Source: Owenia fusiformis (Eukaryota; Annelida; Polychaeta; Sabellida; Oweniidae). Taken from it: a DNA stretch of 64,000 bases. The stretch covers positions 34,672,572 to 34,736,571 of the forward strand of contig CAIIXF020000012.1 of NCBI GenBank assembly GCA_903813345.2, read 5' to 3'. Made by a program: the position numbers and the translations under genes. The notes under the pieces are model-generated. The model searched no databases. It was not told where the DNA came from and saw nothing but the letters and a program-made list of their open reading frames with translations. Positions 10,360 to 20,939 of this stretch are shown piece by piece; positions within the stretch are counted from its first letter, which is position 1; each line of letters begins with the position of its first letter.

Positions 10360-13100
10360 TTCGGGTGTTCACCACCTCGATCTTTTGTCTGATAATTCTA
10401 TCATTTAGACATATAGATACAAATATGTTACATGCTAGTGTTAATAATTCATTCGATCGTTTATTTTGTGTGATAGTTCTATCGTTTGGACATATATACA
10501 CAAATGGCACATGATGGTGTTCACAATTCATCACCTCGTTTCTTTTGTCTGACCTAGTCCTATCACTTGGACATACAGACACAGATATGTTACATGTTAG
10601 TGTTTATAATTCATAAAATAGTATTTATGATTCACCAACTCGTTTCCTTTGTCTGATAGTTCTATCACTTGGACAACAGACACAAATATTACATGCTAGT
10701 GCTCATAATTCACCAACACGTTTCTTTTGTCTGATAGTTCTATCACTTGGACAACAGACACAAATATTACATATAATAATTCTATCATTTAGACATATAG
10801 ACACACAAGTTACATGCTAGTGTTTATAATTCATCATCTCGTATCTTTTGTCTGGTAGTTCTATCATTTGGACAAACAAACACAAATGTAATATGCTAGT
10901 GTTTATAATTCATAACCTCGTTACTTTTGACGGATTGTTCTATCACCTTGACATGGAGAGACAAATATTACATGCTTGTATTCACAATTCATCACCTCGT
11001 TTCTTTTGTCTTATAGTTCTATTACTTGGACATGTAGACACAAATGGCACATGCTAGTGTTCACAATACATCACCTAGTTTCTTTTGTCTTATAGTTCTA
11101 TTACTTTGACATATAGACACAAATGACACATGCTAGTGTTATGATTCGTCACGTCGTTTTGTTTGTCTGATAGTCATATCACTTGGATTTAGACACAAAT
11201 GGCACATGCTAGTGTTCACAAATCATCACCTCGTTTCTTGTGTCTCATAGTTCTATTACTTGGACATATAGACACAAATGACGCATGCTAGTGTTCACAA
11301 TTCATCACCTCGTTTCTTTTGTCTTTTAGTTCTAATTAGATATAGAGACATAATTGACACATGCTAGTGTTCACATTTCATCACCTCGTTTCTTTTGTCT
11401 TATAGTTCTATTACTTGGACATATAGACACAAATGACACATGCTAGTGTTCACAAATCACCACCTCGTTTATTTTGTCTTATAGTTCTATCACTTGGATA
11501 TAAAGAAACGAATGGGACATGCTAGTGTTCACAAATCATCACCTCGTTTCTTTTGTCTTATAGTTATGTTACTTTGACATATAGACACAAATGGCACATG
11601 CTAGTGTTCACAATTCATCACCTCGTTTCTTTTGTCTTATAGTTCTATTACTTGGACATATAGACACAAATGGCACATGCTAGTGTTATGATTCGTCACC
11701 TCGTTTCTTTTGTCTGATAGTTCTATCACTTGATTATATAGACACAAATGGCACAGGCTAGTGTTCACAATTTATCACCTCGTTTGTTTTGTCTTATAGT
11801 TCTAATTAGATATAGAGACATAATTGACACATGCTAGTGTTCACATTTCATCACCTCGTTTCTTTTGTCTTAAAGTTCTATTACTTGGACATATAGACAC
11901 AAATGACACATGCTAGTGTTCACAAATCATCTCCTCGTTTCTTTTGTCTTATAGTTCTATTACTTAGATATATAGACACAAATGGCACGTGCTAGTGTTC
12001 ACATTTCATCACCTCATTTCTTTTGTCTTATAGTTATGTTACTTGGACATATAGACACAAATGACACATGCTAGTGTTCACAAATCACCACCTCGTTTCT
12101 TTTGTCGTATAGTTCTAGTACTTTGATATGTAGACACAAATGGCACATGCTAGTGTTCACATTTCATCACCTCATTTCTTTTGTCTTATAGTTCTATTAC
12201 TTGGTCATATAGACACAAATGACACATGCTAGTGTTCACAAATCATCACCTCGTTTCTTTTGTCTTATAGTTCTATCACTTGGACATATAGACACAAATG
12301 GCACATGCTAGTGTTCACAATTTATCACCTCGTTTCTTTTGTCTTATAGTTCTATTACTTGGACATATAGACACAAATGGCACATGTTAGTGTTCACAAT
12401 TCATCACCTCGTTTCTTTTGTCTTATAGTTCTATTACTTGGATATATAGACACAAATGGCACATGTTAGTGTTATGATTCGTCACCTCGTTTGTTTTGTC
12501 TGATAGTTCTATTACTTGGACATATAGACACAAATGGCACATGCTAGTGTTCACAATTCATCACCTCGTTTCTTTTGTCTTATAGTTCTATTACTTGGAT
12601 ATATAGACACAAATGGCACATGCTAGTGTTCACAATTCATCACCTCGTTTCTTTTGTCTTATAGTTCTATCACTTGGACATATAGACACAAATGGCACAT
12701 GACAGTGTTCACAATTTATCACCTCGTTTGTTTTGTCTAATAGTTCTATTACTTGGACATATAGACACAAATGTTACATGTTAGTGTTATGATTCGTCAC
12801 CTCGTTTCTTTATCTGATTGTCCTATCACTTGGATATATTGACACAAATATAAATGTTCTTAATTCATCACCTCGTTACTTTTGGCGGATTGTTCTATCA
12901 CCTTGACATATAGAGACAAATATTGCATGCTTGTTTTCATTATTCATCACCACGTTTCTTTTGTCTGACAGTCCAATCACTTGGACATATAGACACAAAT
13001 TTCACTAATTGCTAGTGTTCATAATTCATCACCATGTTTCTTTTGTCTGATAGTTCTATCATTTGGACATGTATAATCAAAAACGTTACAAACTAGTGTT
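10360..13100. repeat. 79-bp minisatellite array
   Basis: A unit of about 79 bp is repeated roughly 33-35 times: CATCACCTCGTTTCTTTTGT, CTTATAGTTCTATTACTTGG, ACATATAGACACAAATGGCA, CATGCTAGTGTTCACAATT. Central units (11000-12800) are most alike, and both ends are more diverged, as expected for unequal exchange. Short open frames in it merely reflect the period. A second array of the same family lies at 56945-57655. Confidence 0.9.
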
Positions 13101-13356
13101 CATCATTATCACAAGCCGCTTTGAACACTCACTATGTTTCTTTGACTTATTGTCTGACAGTCCTATAACTTGGACATAGAGCTACAAATGTAACATAGAA
13201 GTGTTTGCTACTCACGATATCACTCGGCGCAATTTCATTCCAACTACTTTGATCGTGTTTAGTACTCAAATGCCACATGCTAGTTTTCATAAGTAATCAC
13301 AGGCAACAACATCACCATCATGTTTCTTTTACGGATCGATTGCTCTGTCACTTAAC
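13100..13356. other. Diverged minisatellite tail
   Basis: Scattered words of the 79-bp unit (ACTTGGACATA, CACATGCTAG) persist to about 13340, then stop. Nothing else is recognised. Confidence 0.4.
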
Positions 13357-13700
13357 TGGGGCGGTGAATTCGTACGATCCGCGATCCGATCCGGATAAAT
13401 TTTGTCATGGTAATGATGCATTGTGGGATTAATCCAAGAATTAATCCAAAAATCGGTGAATTCGTACGATACTTGGATTAATCTCAGGATAAATCTCAAT
13501 CCACCTCATGAGGTGGATTACTTTTTGGATACATTTTATCCGAATTCCAATGCAAATTGGATAAATCTTTGGGATTCCCCCTCATAGTCCTCGGATCGTA
13601 CGAATTCACCAAATACTTTTCGGATTAGTAATCCAAGATTCATCCCAAAAGATAAAATTTATCCAGATTGGATTGGGGATCGTACGAATTCACGCCCCCT
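13357..13700. mobile_element. MITE abutting the receptor stop codon
   Basis: GGTGAATTCGTACGATCC at about 13362 is mirrored by GGATCGTACGAATTCAC at about 13677-13693, with G/C runs at both outer edges (GGGGCG and CGCCCCC). The motif GAATTCGTACGAT recurs inside (13455, 13586-13603 inverted), as do ATTAATCC words. At about 340 bp it has no coding capacity. Its right end is 6 bp from the receptor's stop codon, so it would be transcribed as the start of that gene's 3' UTR. Confidence 0.7.
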
Positions 13701-13706
13701 GAAGAA

Positions 13707-13906
13707 TCACAGTTTAGTGGCGGATGCTTCTGAATCTGAATCACGTGTGTTCCTTAAGTTTGGCGCCTGTGCTGGCTCAGGAGCAGATCTACACTTGCAC
13801 CTCGCCCATAGCTTGTTCCAGGGAAGTGTGCTAAATGTGTACAGTATCGGGTTGATAGCGCTGTTGATTGGCAGTATGTATATACTAACATAGGCAACAA
13901 TTTCTC
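13707..13906 (-). CDS. Receptor exon 4: helix 7 and cytoplasmic tail
   Basis: The acceptor TTTCAG|GAGAAA at 13907/13906 joins G|GA to complete the Gly codon left by exon 3. The exon encodes EIVAYVSIYILPINSAINP followed by ILYTF, the helix-7 signature of LGR-type receptors. A Cys-containing, Ser/Asp-rich tail ends at TGA 13709-13707. Downstream on this strand lies the MITE, and I found no clear AATAAA within the next few hundred bases. Confidence 0.85.
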
Positions 13907-16900
13907 CTGAAATGAAAATAAATAAAAATATACAAATTTTAATTTCATGGAGGTTATTTTGGTCCAATGATATTGGAATTCTTGATTTGAAAGAGCAAAG
14001 GAGAACCTTTTGTTGAAATATGTTTTCACTGTTAGTTAGATCATTTCTAGAATCATTTGTTTCTTTCTGACCGGTTGTACTTTATCAGCATGCCACTCTT
14101 AAATTGAAACGCAAGGCTTTCATTTTTAGGAAAATATTCAACTATATAGTGGAAATTAAAGATTGGTATAATGTTTTAAAAATATCGGAGAAGCTTAGCC
14201 AGGATTACATAGTCTATGCTAATTATCCCTGTTGATAAAACGTTTAACAAGAGCATGTGCAACGAACCTGGCAGCGCCACCTTGTAATAGGTTAGAAATC
14301 CCATGATTATTACTGGAACCCAGCAGCAAAAGTCAGTTGCTACGATCCACATCAATTTTAATGCCATCCTTCTGTCTTGCTCTTGTCCCGAGCCTTGGTT
14401 GGTTTTTGATTTAGCGATTCTCGTAGCAACAAATATAGCCAAGTAGCCAGTAGCTATAAGAAGAAAAGCTAACAGATTGACAACATTGAAAAGAGCAAAA
14501 GAATACTCCCAACCGTTGAAGTGGGAATAAGGTTGCTGCTTTTGTCTGTCTAAAGCAAATCTATCCCCCTGCCTGTTGCTTACACCTTCGTTTAAAATGG
14601 CTTCTTTTGAAGAATCATAATTCAACATCAGCGGTAAGCAGAAGCCAGTTTGCGTGTAGAATTCATGAGGACTAAAGTAATCAAGAGGGAGAAGTGGTAA
14701 AGCTGTTAAAGTTATACAAAGAGTCCAGCCAACGATGAGAAGACCCTGTACAGCACGCTTGGAAAAGTGCAACCAGATTTTAAAGGGAAACACTATTTTG
14801 AGGAACCGGTCAAGCGTCATGACAACGAGGATGTACACAGACATCTCACTTGATAATGATGCAATGAATCCAGAACCCATGCATAAACCACTTTTAATCC
14901 AGGCATCCCGGTTTTGAATGTAGATGCCTCTATACTTTATATCTGTCGAAGCCATTATGATAATGTATATTCCCATTATCATATCCGACAATGAAAGATT
15001 CATTATCAATATTCGATTAATATAGTTATACTGCGTTCCGGCTTCTCTGTAGCGGAATAAAATAACGGCACTGTTCCCAAGGAGTATACATATACCAAAT
15101 GTCCAAAGAGACACCCTAAGTATGTCGTTCTTCACCAGGTCTCCACACGAAGACAGGTGGTCTAGCTGTGGATAACATTCTTTAACTGTTGTTGGAACGA
15201 TGCAGCATAATTCCACATGATAGCTCGAAACATAAGTCAAATTATCTAGTCCTTGAAATAATGACACTGGATATTTTGGCAATGCTTTTTGGTTAATCAT
15301 TATTAATTCAAGATTTCTAAGTTGGGAAAACGCGTGTTTCTCGATCATATAGATCTGACATTTCGCTAATATCAGGCCTGTCAGTGAATCAAGACCTCCA
15401 AACATAGCCGGTTGTAGAAGTGGTATATCTAACATATCGAGAATTAGAGTTTTCAGTTTATTCAACCCATCAAATTGTCCATCTGATATTGACTTATTTC
15501 CTGAAACTCCTTCTGCAGATACATGTAGTTTATCAAGATTTTTATATTCTGTTGGATTTCTAAACATATCATTGAATGTATCTAGTGGATCTATGTCTAA
15601 TACTTGTACTAAATGTGGATTTGGAAGAAACATATTTTCTGCACGTTTTATATCACACCCTGCAATGCTTAATTCCACCAGCGAAGTTAAATCTTGAAAC
15701 AGTTTACTGTTTATTGGATATTCCAAAAAAGTACGAGATAGACGCAATACCTTAAGCTTGTGTAACCCTCCAAATGATCTGCTACCCACCCTCATTCGTT
15801 TCTTATTTTCATATAAATAAAGCTTTTCAAGTTGACTCAGCCGTTTGAATCCGAATGAAAAGATTTCATGTATCTCGTTTCCACCAAGATCCAAACGCTT
15901 GAGATTTGGCATTCCATGAAACATCCCATTTTCTATGTAAAGTATTTTGTTTCCACGTACAAACACGCCTCTAACATATTGTAATATGTCAATTGGCATT
16001 GTAGACAGTCCTAAATTTTCGCAATTGATTTCTCCTTGCAGCATATCAATAAATGACCACTCGAGGGAATTGGAGCACGAGCACGGCGGTGGTGCTAGAC
16101 ATGCTGAGCTGTTGTTATCCTGGTCCAGACCGGATTCCTTCACTTTTACACACATGAACGCATCTGTGACATTTTCTGTACATTCTGCTTGACTCCATGT
16201 AATGTTGACCTCAGATGTTTTCATATGATTTATAGTTTTCACCATCAAGTCGCATGTCCGAGCACCAGTCATTAAACCTGGAAATGAAATGCATGGCAGG
16301 AGATTGGAATGGATAAATGGTGAAAGGGATATTTTTCCAATTTTTTTTTACAATCTCAGTTATACTTTTAAAAAAAAAACTTCGAGATCAGATCAAACAA
16401 TGATCTGTTATGACAGTACAAAGCTTATTCTAGATCTCTATGTGTGCTGTGCCTAGAATACAATGTAAGTGGCCTTACGATTCCCCTATCCAAGGAGCAG
16501 GAGTGGGATGGGTTGAGCAAAAATAACGCTTATCGTAATATGTTTCCAAATCAACGGTCTTACCATATCATCACATTGTTGGAAAAGTTAAAGATGAAGA
16601 TGTGATTTATTGATTTCCATTGTTAAACTCGATCAAGGGCGACGCTCACTTTTTTGTATTGCAAATTTAGTTTTAATTACGAGTGAAACCAAAAATGAGT
16701 ATCGCACTGACCTGTTTTTCCAGCTTAACTAAATTGTGGATATTCATTATGCTTGTATACATTAAATTCTTGCTGAATTACGTTTTTGAAATGTTACCTG
16801 CGTATATAGATTTCTGTGGTTCATATTGACCATACGGGAGTGGCTCTGTGTTATTCAAGTTGCGAAGTGTTTCCTTCATGCATGCCTCTTCCACCCTCCC

Positions 16901-19702
16901 ATATTCGCCATCGTTTGTTATTGCAGCCAGGAAGGCATCTTTAGACCAGCAGCTTTCTCTTGCCTCGACCCATGTTAGCTTGTGAGTTTGGTTGGTAAAC
17001 AACCCATAGCATCTTCCATTACAATTGTACCAGCCATTTGGGCATGCATCTCAAATGAAAAAAGACAAAAAAGAAAAAGTCGTATCATTTATAGCCATTT
17101 GGGTATGAATCTGCAGACAAAATGTAAACAGCCCGTAACATTTATCATCACACCCGTACCACTCATTTGGCATGCATCTGAAATAAAAGACGAACACTGA
17201 ACAAACCGTAGAGTTTTTCATTGCGTTTAGTAATTAAAGCTAGTTAATATATGTAAAGCTACGGGAGCATTCCAAAAGATCAGTGTCAGAAAATTAACTG
17301 TATTTGAACAGTTAGGAGGAACAGCAATACTTATGTTGTTTACGTCCTCTGTACGAGGGTTGTCCCAGAAGTAATGCACTATATGCTCTAACTTTCTTTA
17401 ATATTCTTCAATTCAGCTGAAATTTTGTGTATATAACGATTCAAGTTTTATCTATTATATTCTGAAGTTTTAGCATCCAACATTAATGTTAAATCTTAAT
17501 ATGGTTGCTATAACAACATGGGGGTAGGGGTGGGCGGGGCAGGTACCAATTTTTCTAATTATGAAAAGATCTATAGTGTTATTTTATTAATATTTCTTTC
17601 CTTTAAATGGTCAAAATGTTAAATTTATTTAGCATGATGTTAACCAATAACGAATAATGACATTTAGCACTGTGGTGTCATAATACCACATTTCAATAGT
17701 CACGAATTCAACTACAGTCACAGTCAAGAATTTGCAAAAATGGCTGCAATTCTCACCTGATAACAGAAGGCCTTGTGTTTGGTGGCCTAATTTCATACTT
17801 CACTTGGACTCACAGCCACACAAAACAATGCTACCATGAAGAAAGTATGTAAGGAGTATATACCAGATAGAACTACAATTATCGGGTGGCAGAATAGATT
17901 TAAAAGAGATGATTTGACCCTGTATGACAACTCCAAACATGGGAGGCAAAAACTCCACAAGTCATAATGGAAGATTGCCGAGACTATTTGACCTGGCAGG
18001 CATCAAAAGTACATAACTTGCAAAGGGCAATATTTTGAGAAAACGTGAAATGGGACACTGTGCAATATACATCCCTTAAATCTAGGATGTGCTCATAGTA
18101 ATTTAGTATCTTAAAATGTATTTTTGAGCATACTTCTTATAGCTACACCAAATGGTATTTGTTGATTAATTATTTCGTATTTTAAATTTTTTATTCCTTT
18201 TGACATGACTGTATAACCTGACCCGCCCTACCCAAACTAACCAACTTGATTTTATTATAACATCAACATAGTTTTATCAGTCAACAAGAATTTTTTTAGA
18301 ATAATCAAAATGTCTCTTAGGAACATTTACAGAAAATTTCCTGGACAAATATCAATTATTGATAAAGTTAGAGCATATAGTGCATTACTTCTGAGACAAC
18401 CCTCGTACGTGCCTGTAATTGGGTACAGGGCGTTCATAAAGTTTTCACTCAGTATACCTTCACTATTCATACATTGAGAAGGAAATTATATTGAATAGGT
18501 CCGTGAAGAAAAAAGTTACGGTTGCTATAGTTACATGAGTCAGGGGTAAGCGAAGCAGGCAAAAAGAATCTGTTTTGTTTGAATGTTCGAAATCGAAAGA
18601 CTAACGGCTTCCATATGGTTTTATTTTCACAATTCTTATTTTGAACCACAATTACAATAAAGACGACCACAGGATCGCCATTCGGGCCCATTGCGACCGT
18701 TTTGTATCTGCCTTGGTGTTTGTAAACAAACTAAACCCACCACACGGACGCCATTCGGTAACCGAGCGACATCATTTAACCATAGGCTTTCTATCTTCAC
18801 AAATGAAAATACGCCTCTACATTAGCAAATATGACTGTAAAGTATTAAACCGTAGAATTTCAAACTGTTGAACTTCTGGGATGCAGGTAAGAAATCGCTA
18901 GTATAACAACTCACTTTCCGGAATTTTCAGAATGCCAACGTCATCAGGTTACGCCGTAATGTCATTTAGGGTGCAAAAGTTCAAAATTTATAAATTTTTT
19001 CCCTAATTTTTCTAAATATGCTGAACTTTCAATATAACACAATATTATAGGCCTATATTAGTTGAAAAGAAGTGTTTATCATGTTTTAAATATTTTTACA
19101 CCACCGGTTTCAATGAGAATTTACATTCTTAAATGCCCATTTCTCTGAACCACTTTTCAGCTTATTACTTACTATATGCGGGTGCCAACAAAAAATTATT
19201 TGAAATAAGTTCACAATTTTTCGAACAAAATGTCCTTCAAAATCGTCAGTTTAAAATTAAATTGAAAATTTTCACATACCACATTTTGATAACATTGTGT
19301 AAGACTATAATATAAGCCAAATTGGTTTAAACTTTATACAGGGCCTTAAAGTAACAACTCACCTTCCGCCGTGAATGTATCCACCAAAACTGAGATGGAA
19401 AACATCAACCGGAAAACACCTCTCGTGGTGTAGTTGTCGTTTGGCCTTCCAAAGTCAGACTGGTTGATACTATTTCGTAAATTAACAACGACGTACTCAC
19501 CTTCCGCCGTGATTGTATCCACCAAAACTGAGACATAAAACATCACCCGAAAAACAGCTCTCGTGGTGTAGTTGTCGTTTGGCCTTTCAAAGTCAGGCTG
19601 GTTGATACTATTTCGTAAAGTAACAACGACGTACTCACCTTCCGCCGTGATTGTATCCACCAAAACTGAGACGTAAAACATCACCCGAAAAACAGCTCTC
19701 AT
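13707..19702 (-). CDS. C-type lectin/LRR/7TM receptor (GRL101-like GPCR), four exons
   Basis: Exons on the minus strand: 19702-19639, 17049-16798, 16277-14268 and 13906-13707, joined by GTGAGT/AG, GTAACA/AG and GTTCGT/AG introns. The phases agree and total 842 codons including TGA. Residues 1-21 are a signal peptide. A C-type lectin domain spans about 24-150 (CPNGW start, TWVEAR..C, ITWSQAEC..FMC end). LRR N-cap cysteines lie at 165-190, leucine-rich repeats at about 207-445 and a Cys-rich hinge at 463-484. Seven helices follow from about 493: GN in helix 1, Cys571 before helix 3, DRF 595-597, WIVATDFCCWVPV in helix 6, and NPILY in helix 7 on the last exon. The 7TM part resembles LGR/relaxin receptors, and the lectin plus LRR ectodomain recalls mollusc GRL101-like receptors. 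The second extracellular loop is unusually long. Ligand unknown. Further 5' non-coding exons are possible. Confidence 0.85.
14268..16277 (-). CDS. Receptor exon 3: end of lectin domain, LRRs, helices 1-6
   Basis: The acceptor TTCCAG|GTTTAATG puts two bases before TTA ATG, completing a Gly codon with exon 2. The ATG at 16272 is therefore internal, not the start. The 2010-nt exon ends at CCAG|GTTCGT (14268/14267). Reading past this donor gives a frame that ends without a helix 7, which confirms the intron. Two thirds of the protein, including every LRR and six helices, lies in this single exon. A lineage of retrocopy-like single-exon receptors could explain that, but this is speculation. Confidence 0.85.
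16798..17049 (-). CDS. Receptor exon 2: N-terminal part of the C-type lectin domain
   Basis: The acceptor CATTTGAG|ATGCATG is followed by 252 nt ending at GCAG|GTAACA. With one base from exon 1 it reads DACPNGWYNCNGRCYGLF, then LTWVEARESC and AFLAAITNDGEY. These are the conserved opening cysteines, W..AR..C and A.LA.I....E pattern of a C-type lectin fold. The remainder of the fold is on exon 3. Typical calcium-binding EPN/QPD plus WND residues are not seen, so carbohydrate binding is doubtful. Confidence 0.85.
17070..17180 (-). pseudogene. Decayed duplicate(s) of the lectin exon in intron 1
   Basis: Minus strand from 17180: TTTCAG|ATGCATGCC-AAATG, then TGGTAC..TGT..TGTTACGGGCTGTTTAC is a copy of the first ~55 nt of exon 2. 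One base is missing after the second GC, which shifts the frame. It runs into a second AG|ATTCATACCCAAATGGCT (about 17105-17085), a further truncated copy with an in-frame-killing TAA. The true exon 2 lies 20 bp beyond. The copies keep acceptor-like AGs but cannot continue the protein. Confidence 0.75.
17354..18405. mobile_element. Non-autonomous mariner-like element in receptor intron 1
   Basis: Terminal inverted repeats of 42 bp with one mismatch start CGAGGGTTGTC at 17354 and end GACAACCCTCG at 18405. TA on each side (17352-17353, 18406-18407) is the target duplication typical of Tc1/mariner. The 1052-bp interior has no intact transposase. A short stretch near 17890-17965 reads WQNRFKRDDLTLYDNS-like, resembling the helix-turn-helix linker of mariner transposases, and is interrupted soon after. 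Confidence 0.85.
18620..19330. other. Remainder of receptor intron 1
   Basis: No exon with lectin or other domain signature was recognised between the mariner-like element and the exon 1 copies. Part of it (18675-18790) resembles 1580-1680. Confidence 0.4.
19362..19702 (-). repeat. Triplicated receptor exon 1 (signal peptide) with donors
   Basis: Three tandem copies, about 129-132 bp apart, each encode the same leader (VFRxMFYVSVLVDTITAEG in copies 1 and 2; VFRLMFSISVLVDTFTAEG in copy 3). Each is followed at the same place by a donor GAAG|GTGAGT. Copy 1 (19702-19639) begins with ATG. Copies 2 (about 19573-19510) and 3 (about 19444-19376) carry ACG at that position. The only later in-frame ATG is inside the leader (MFYV or MFSI). 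All three keep the phase needed to join exon 2. I assign copy 1 as the functional exon because of its ATG. Confidence 0.8.
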
Positions 19703-19739
19703 AGTGCAGTTGCAATTGTCGTTTGGTCTTCCCAAGTCA

Positions 19740-20760
19740 AGTTAGTTCCGCTACACTGGTTTGTCTGCAAATAATTGAAATTAATTAAAATTTAATTTTC
19801 AAGTTAGTTGACAGGATATTGGTGAAATATAAATTATACAGGATTATTGACAGTATGAAGTGTTACTTTATTATGTTATATACAGTACGTGTATAAATTT
19901 CAATTGTCGGAGTTCTCTTTTGGCACATCAATGATTTGGCAGTTGATATCAATGCATTTTATATTCAAATATCAGCACTAACAAGAGCATCTTAAGCGAT
20001 AATCGAAAATGAATCCCATTTCTGTTAAATAGTATGTGAGGAAAATGATGAATAAACAAGTTTAATTCAATAAAGTGTAATTATGTTCCATTCAAAACTG
20101 AAGATTCTAGTTTTTTTAATTAGTAAATGATTTTTAGATATCTTACTTACCAGATTTAACAATTGAGATGACCGAGCTCGATGACATCTCCGATGACAAA
20201 AGTTTGTATTACAATTTGTATAAACTCTTAGCGTGAGAGTTTAAAAGTATTGTGCCTAAATCGCCAAAAAAATGTCCTATGTTTTGGTAATCAATTTGAT
20301 TCTTGGATGACTCTACTTGCCGTCTCGTTGACAATTACATTATCGTTGTGTACGACAGAATGTAAATTTTCTTCTCGCTTGCATTGGGATTTGTTAGCGC
20401 AACATCAGTGTTGAGATGACGTTTTGCGAACTGTTATATATGCGTATGAACTTTTGAAGATTTGATTCGGGAATATATTCTTAACTGTTTACTCTTGAAG
20501 GTCTAACCAATTCTGGTAATGCATTTAATAACATATCATATCGCCTCTAAAATTGCACAAATTGCCATTATTATGTATGAGCAGAAGTTTTATTATCACC
20601 ATATACAGATTATAATCAGTGAATGTAACAGCAAACTGTAACATACAAATTGGCGAAATCAACAAATGCACTAAACACTAAACACTCAATGTTGTTTGAT
20701 TCAAAATTGTCCACTATGTATTAAAGAAATCGCGAAAAGAGGTAAAAACGATATATTTTT
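19740..20760 (-). promoter_or_regulatory. Putative promoter/5' region of the receptor gene
   Basis: This is the sequence upstream of exon 1 that is shared with 1957-3095. Conservation of blocks such as GATGACATCTCCGATGACAA across an otherwise diverged duplication fits a regulatory or untranslated role but does not prove it. No TATA box or start site was assigned. A poly-T/A-rich stretch (20750-20795) marks its far end. Confidence 0.4.
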
Positions 20761-20939
20761 ATTTTTTATTTATTTTTTTTATTTTATTTCATGATAATAT
20801 AACAATGGAATGTACGGAGCATGTGAACTCGACATTGGAGACAATTTATTTTGGGTCGCAACGTAACAAATCTTATCAAAAACAAGCAATCAATTACAAA
20901 TATTCAGTCCACAGTAAGCGTTTTGTGGCACAATTTTCC

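Noticed and set aside
10241-11057. Frames of 113 and 69 codons
   Set aside because: They consist of minisatellite sequence.
10360-13100. Possible CRISPR array
   Set aside because: The repeats are contiguous 79-bp units without unique spacers, and the genome is eukaryotic.
13754-14029. 91-codon minus-strand frame
   Set aside because: It overlaps receptor intron 3 and the last exon in the wrong frame.
15947-16192. 81-codon plus-strand frame
   Set aside because: It is antisense to the receptor's lectin/LRR-N-cap coding sequence.
19346-19735. 129-codon minus-strand frame as one protein
   Set aside because: The frame reads through three exon copies and their introns. Donor sites after each TAEG show it is spliced, not translated as a unit.
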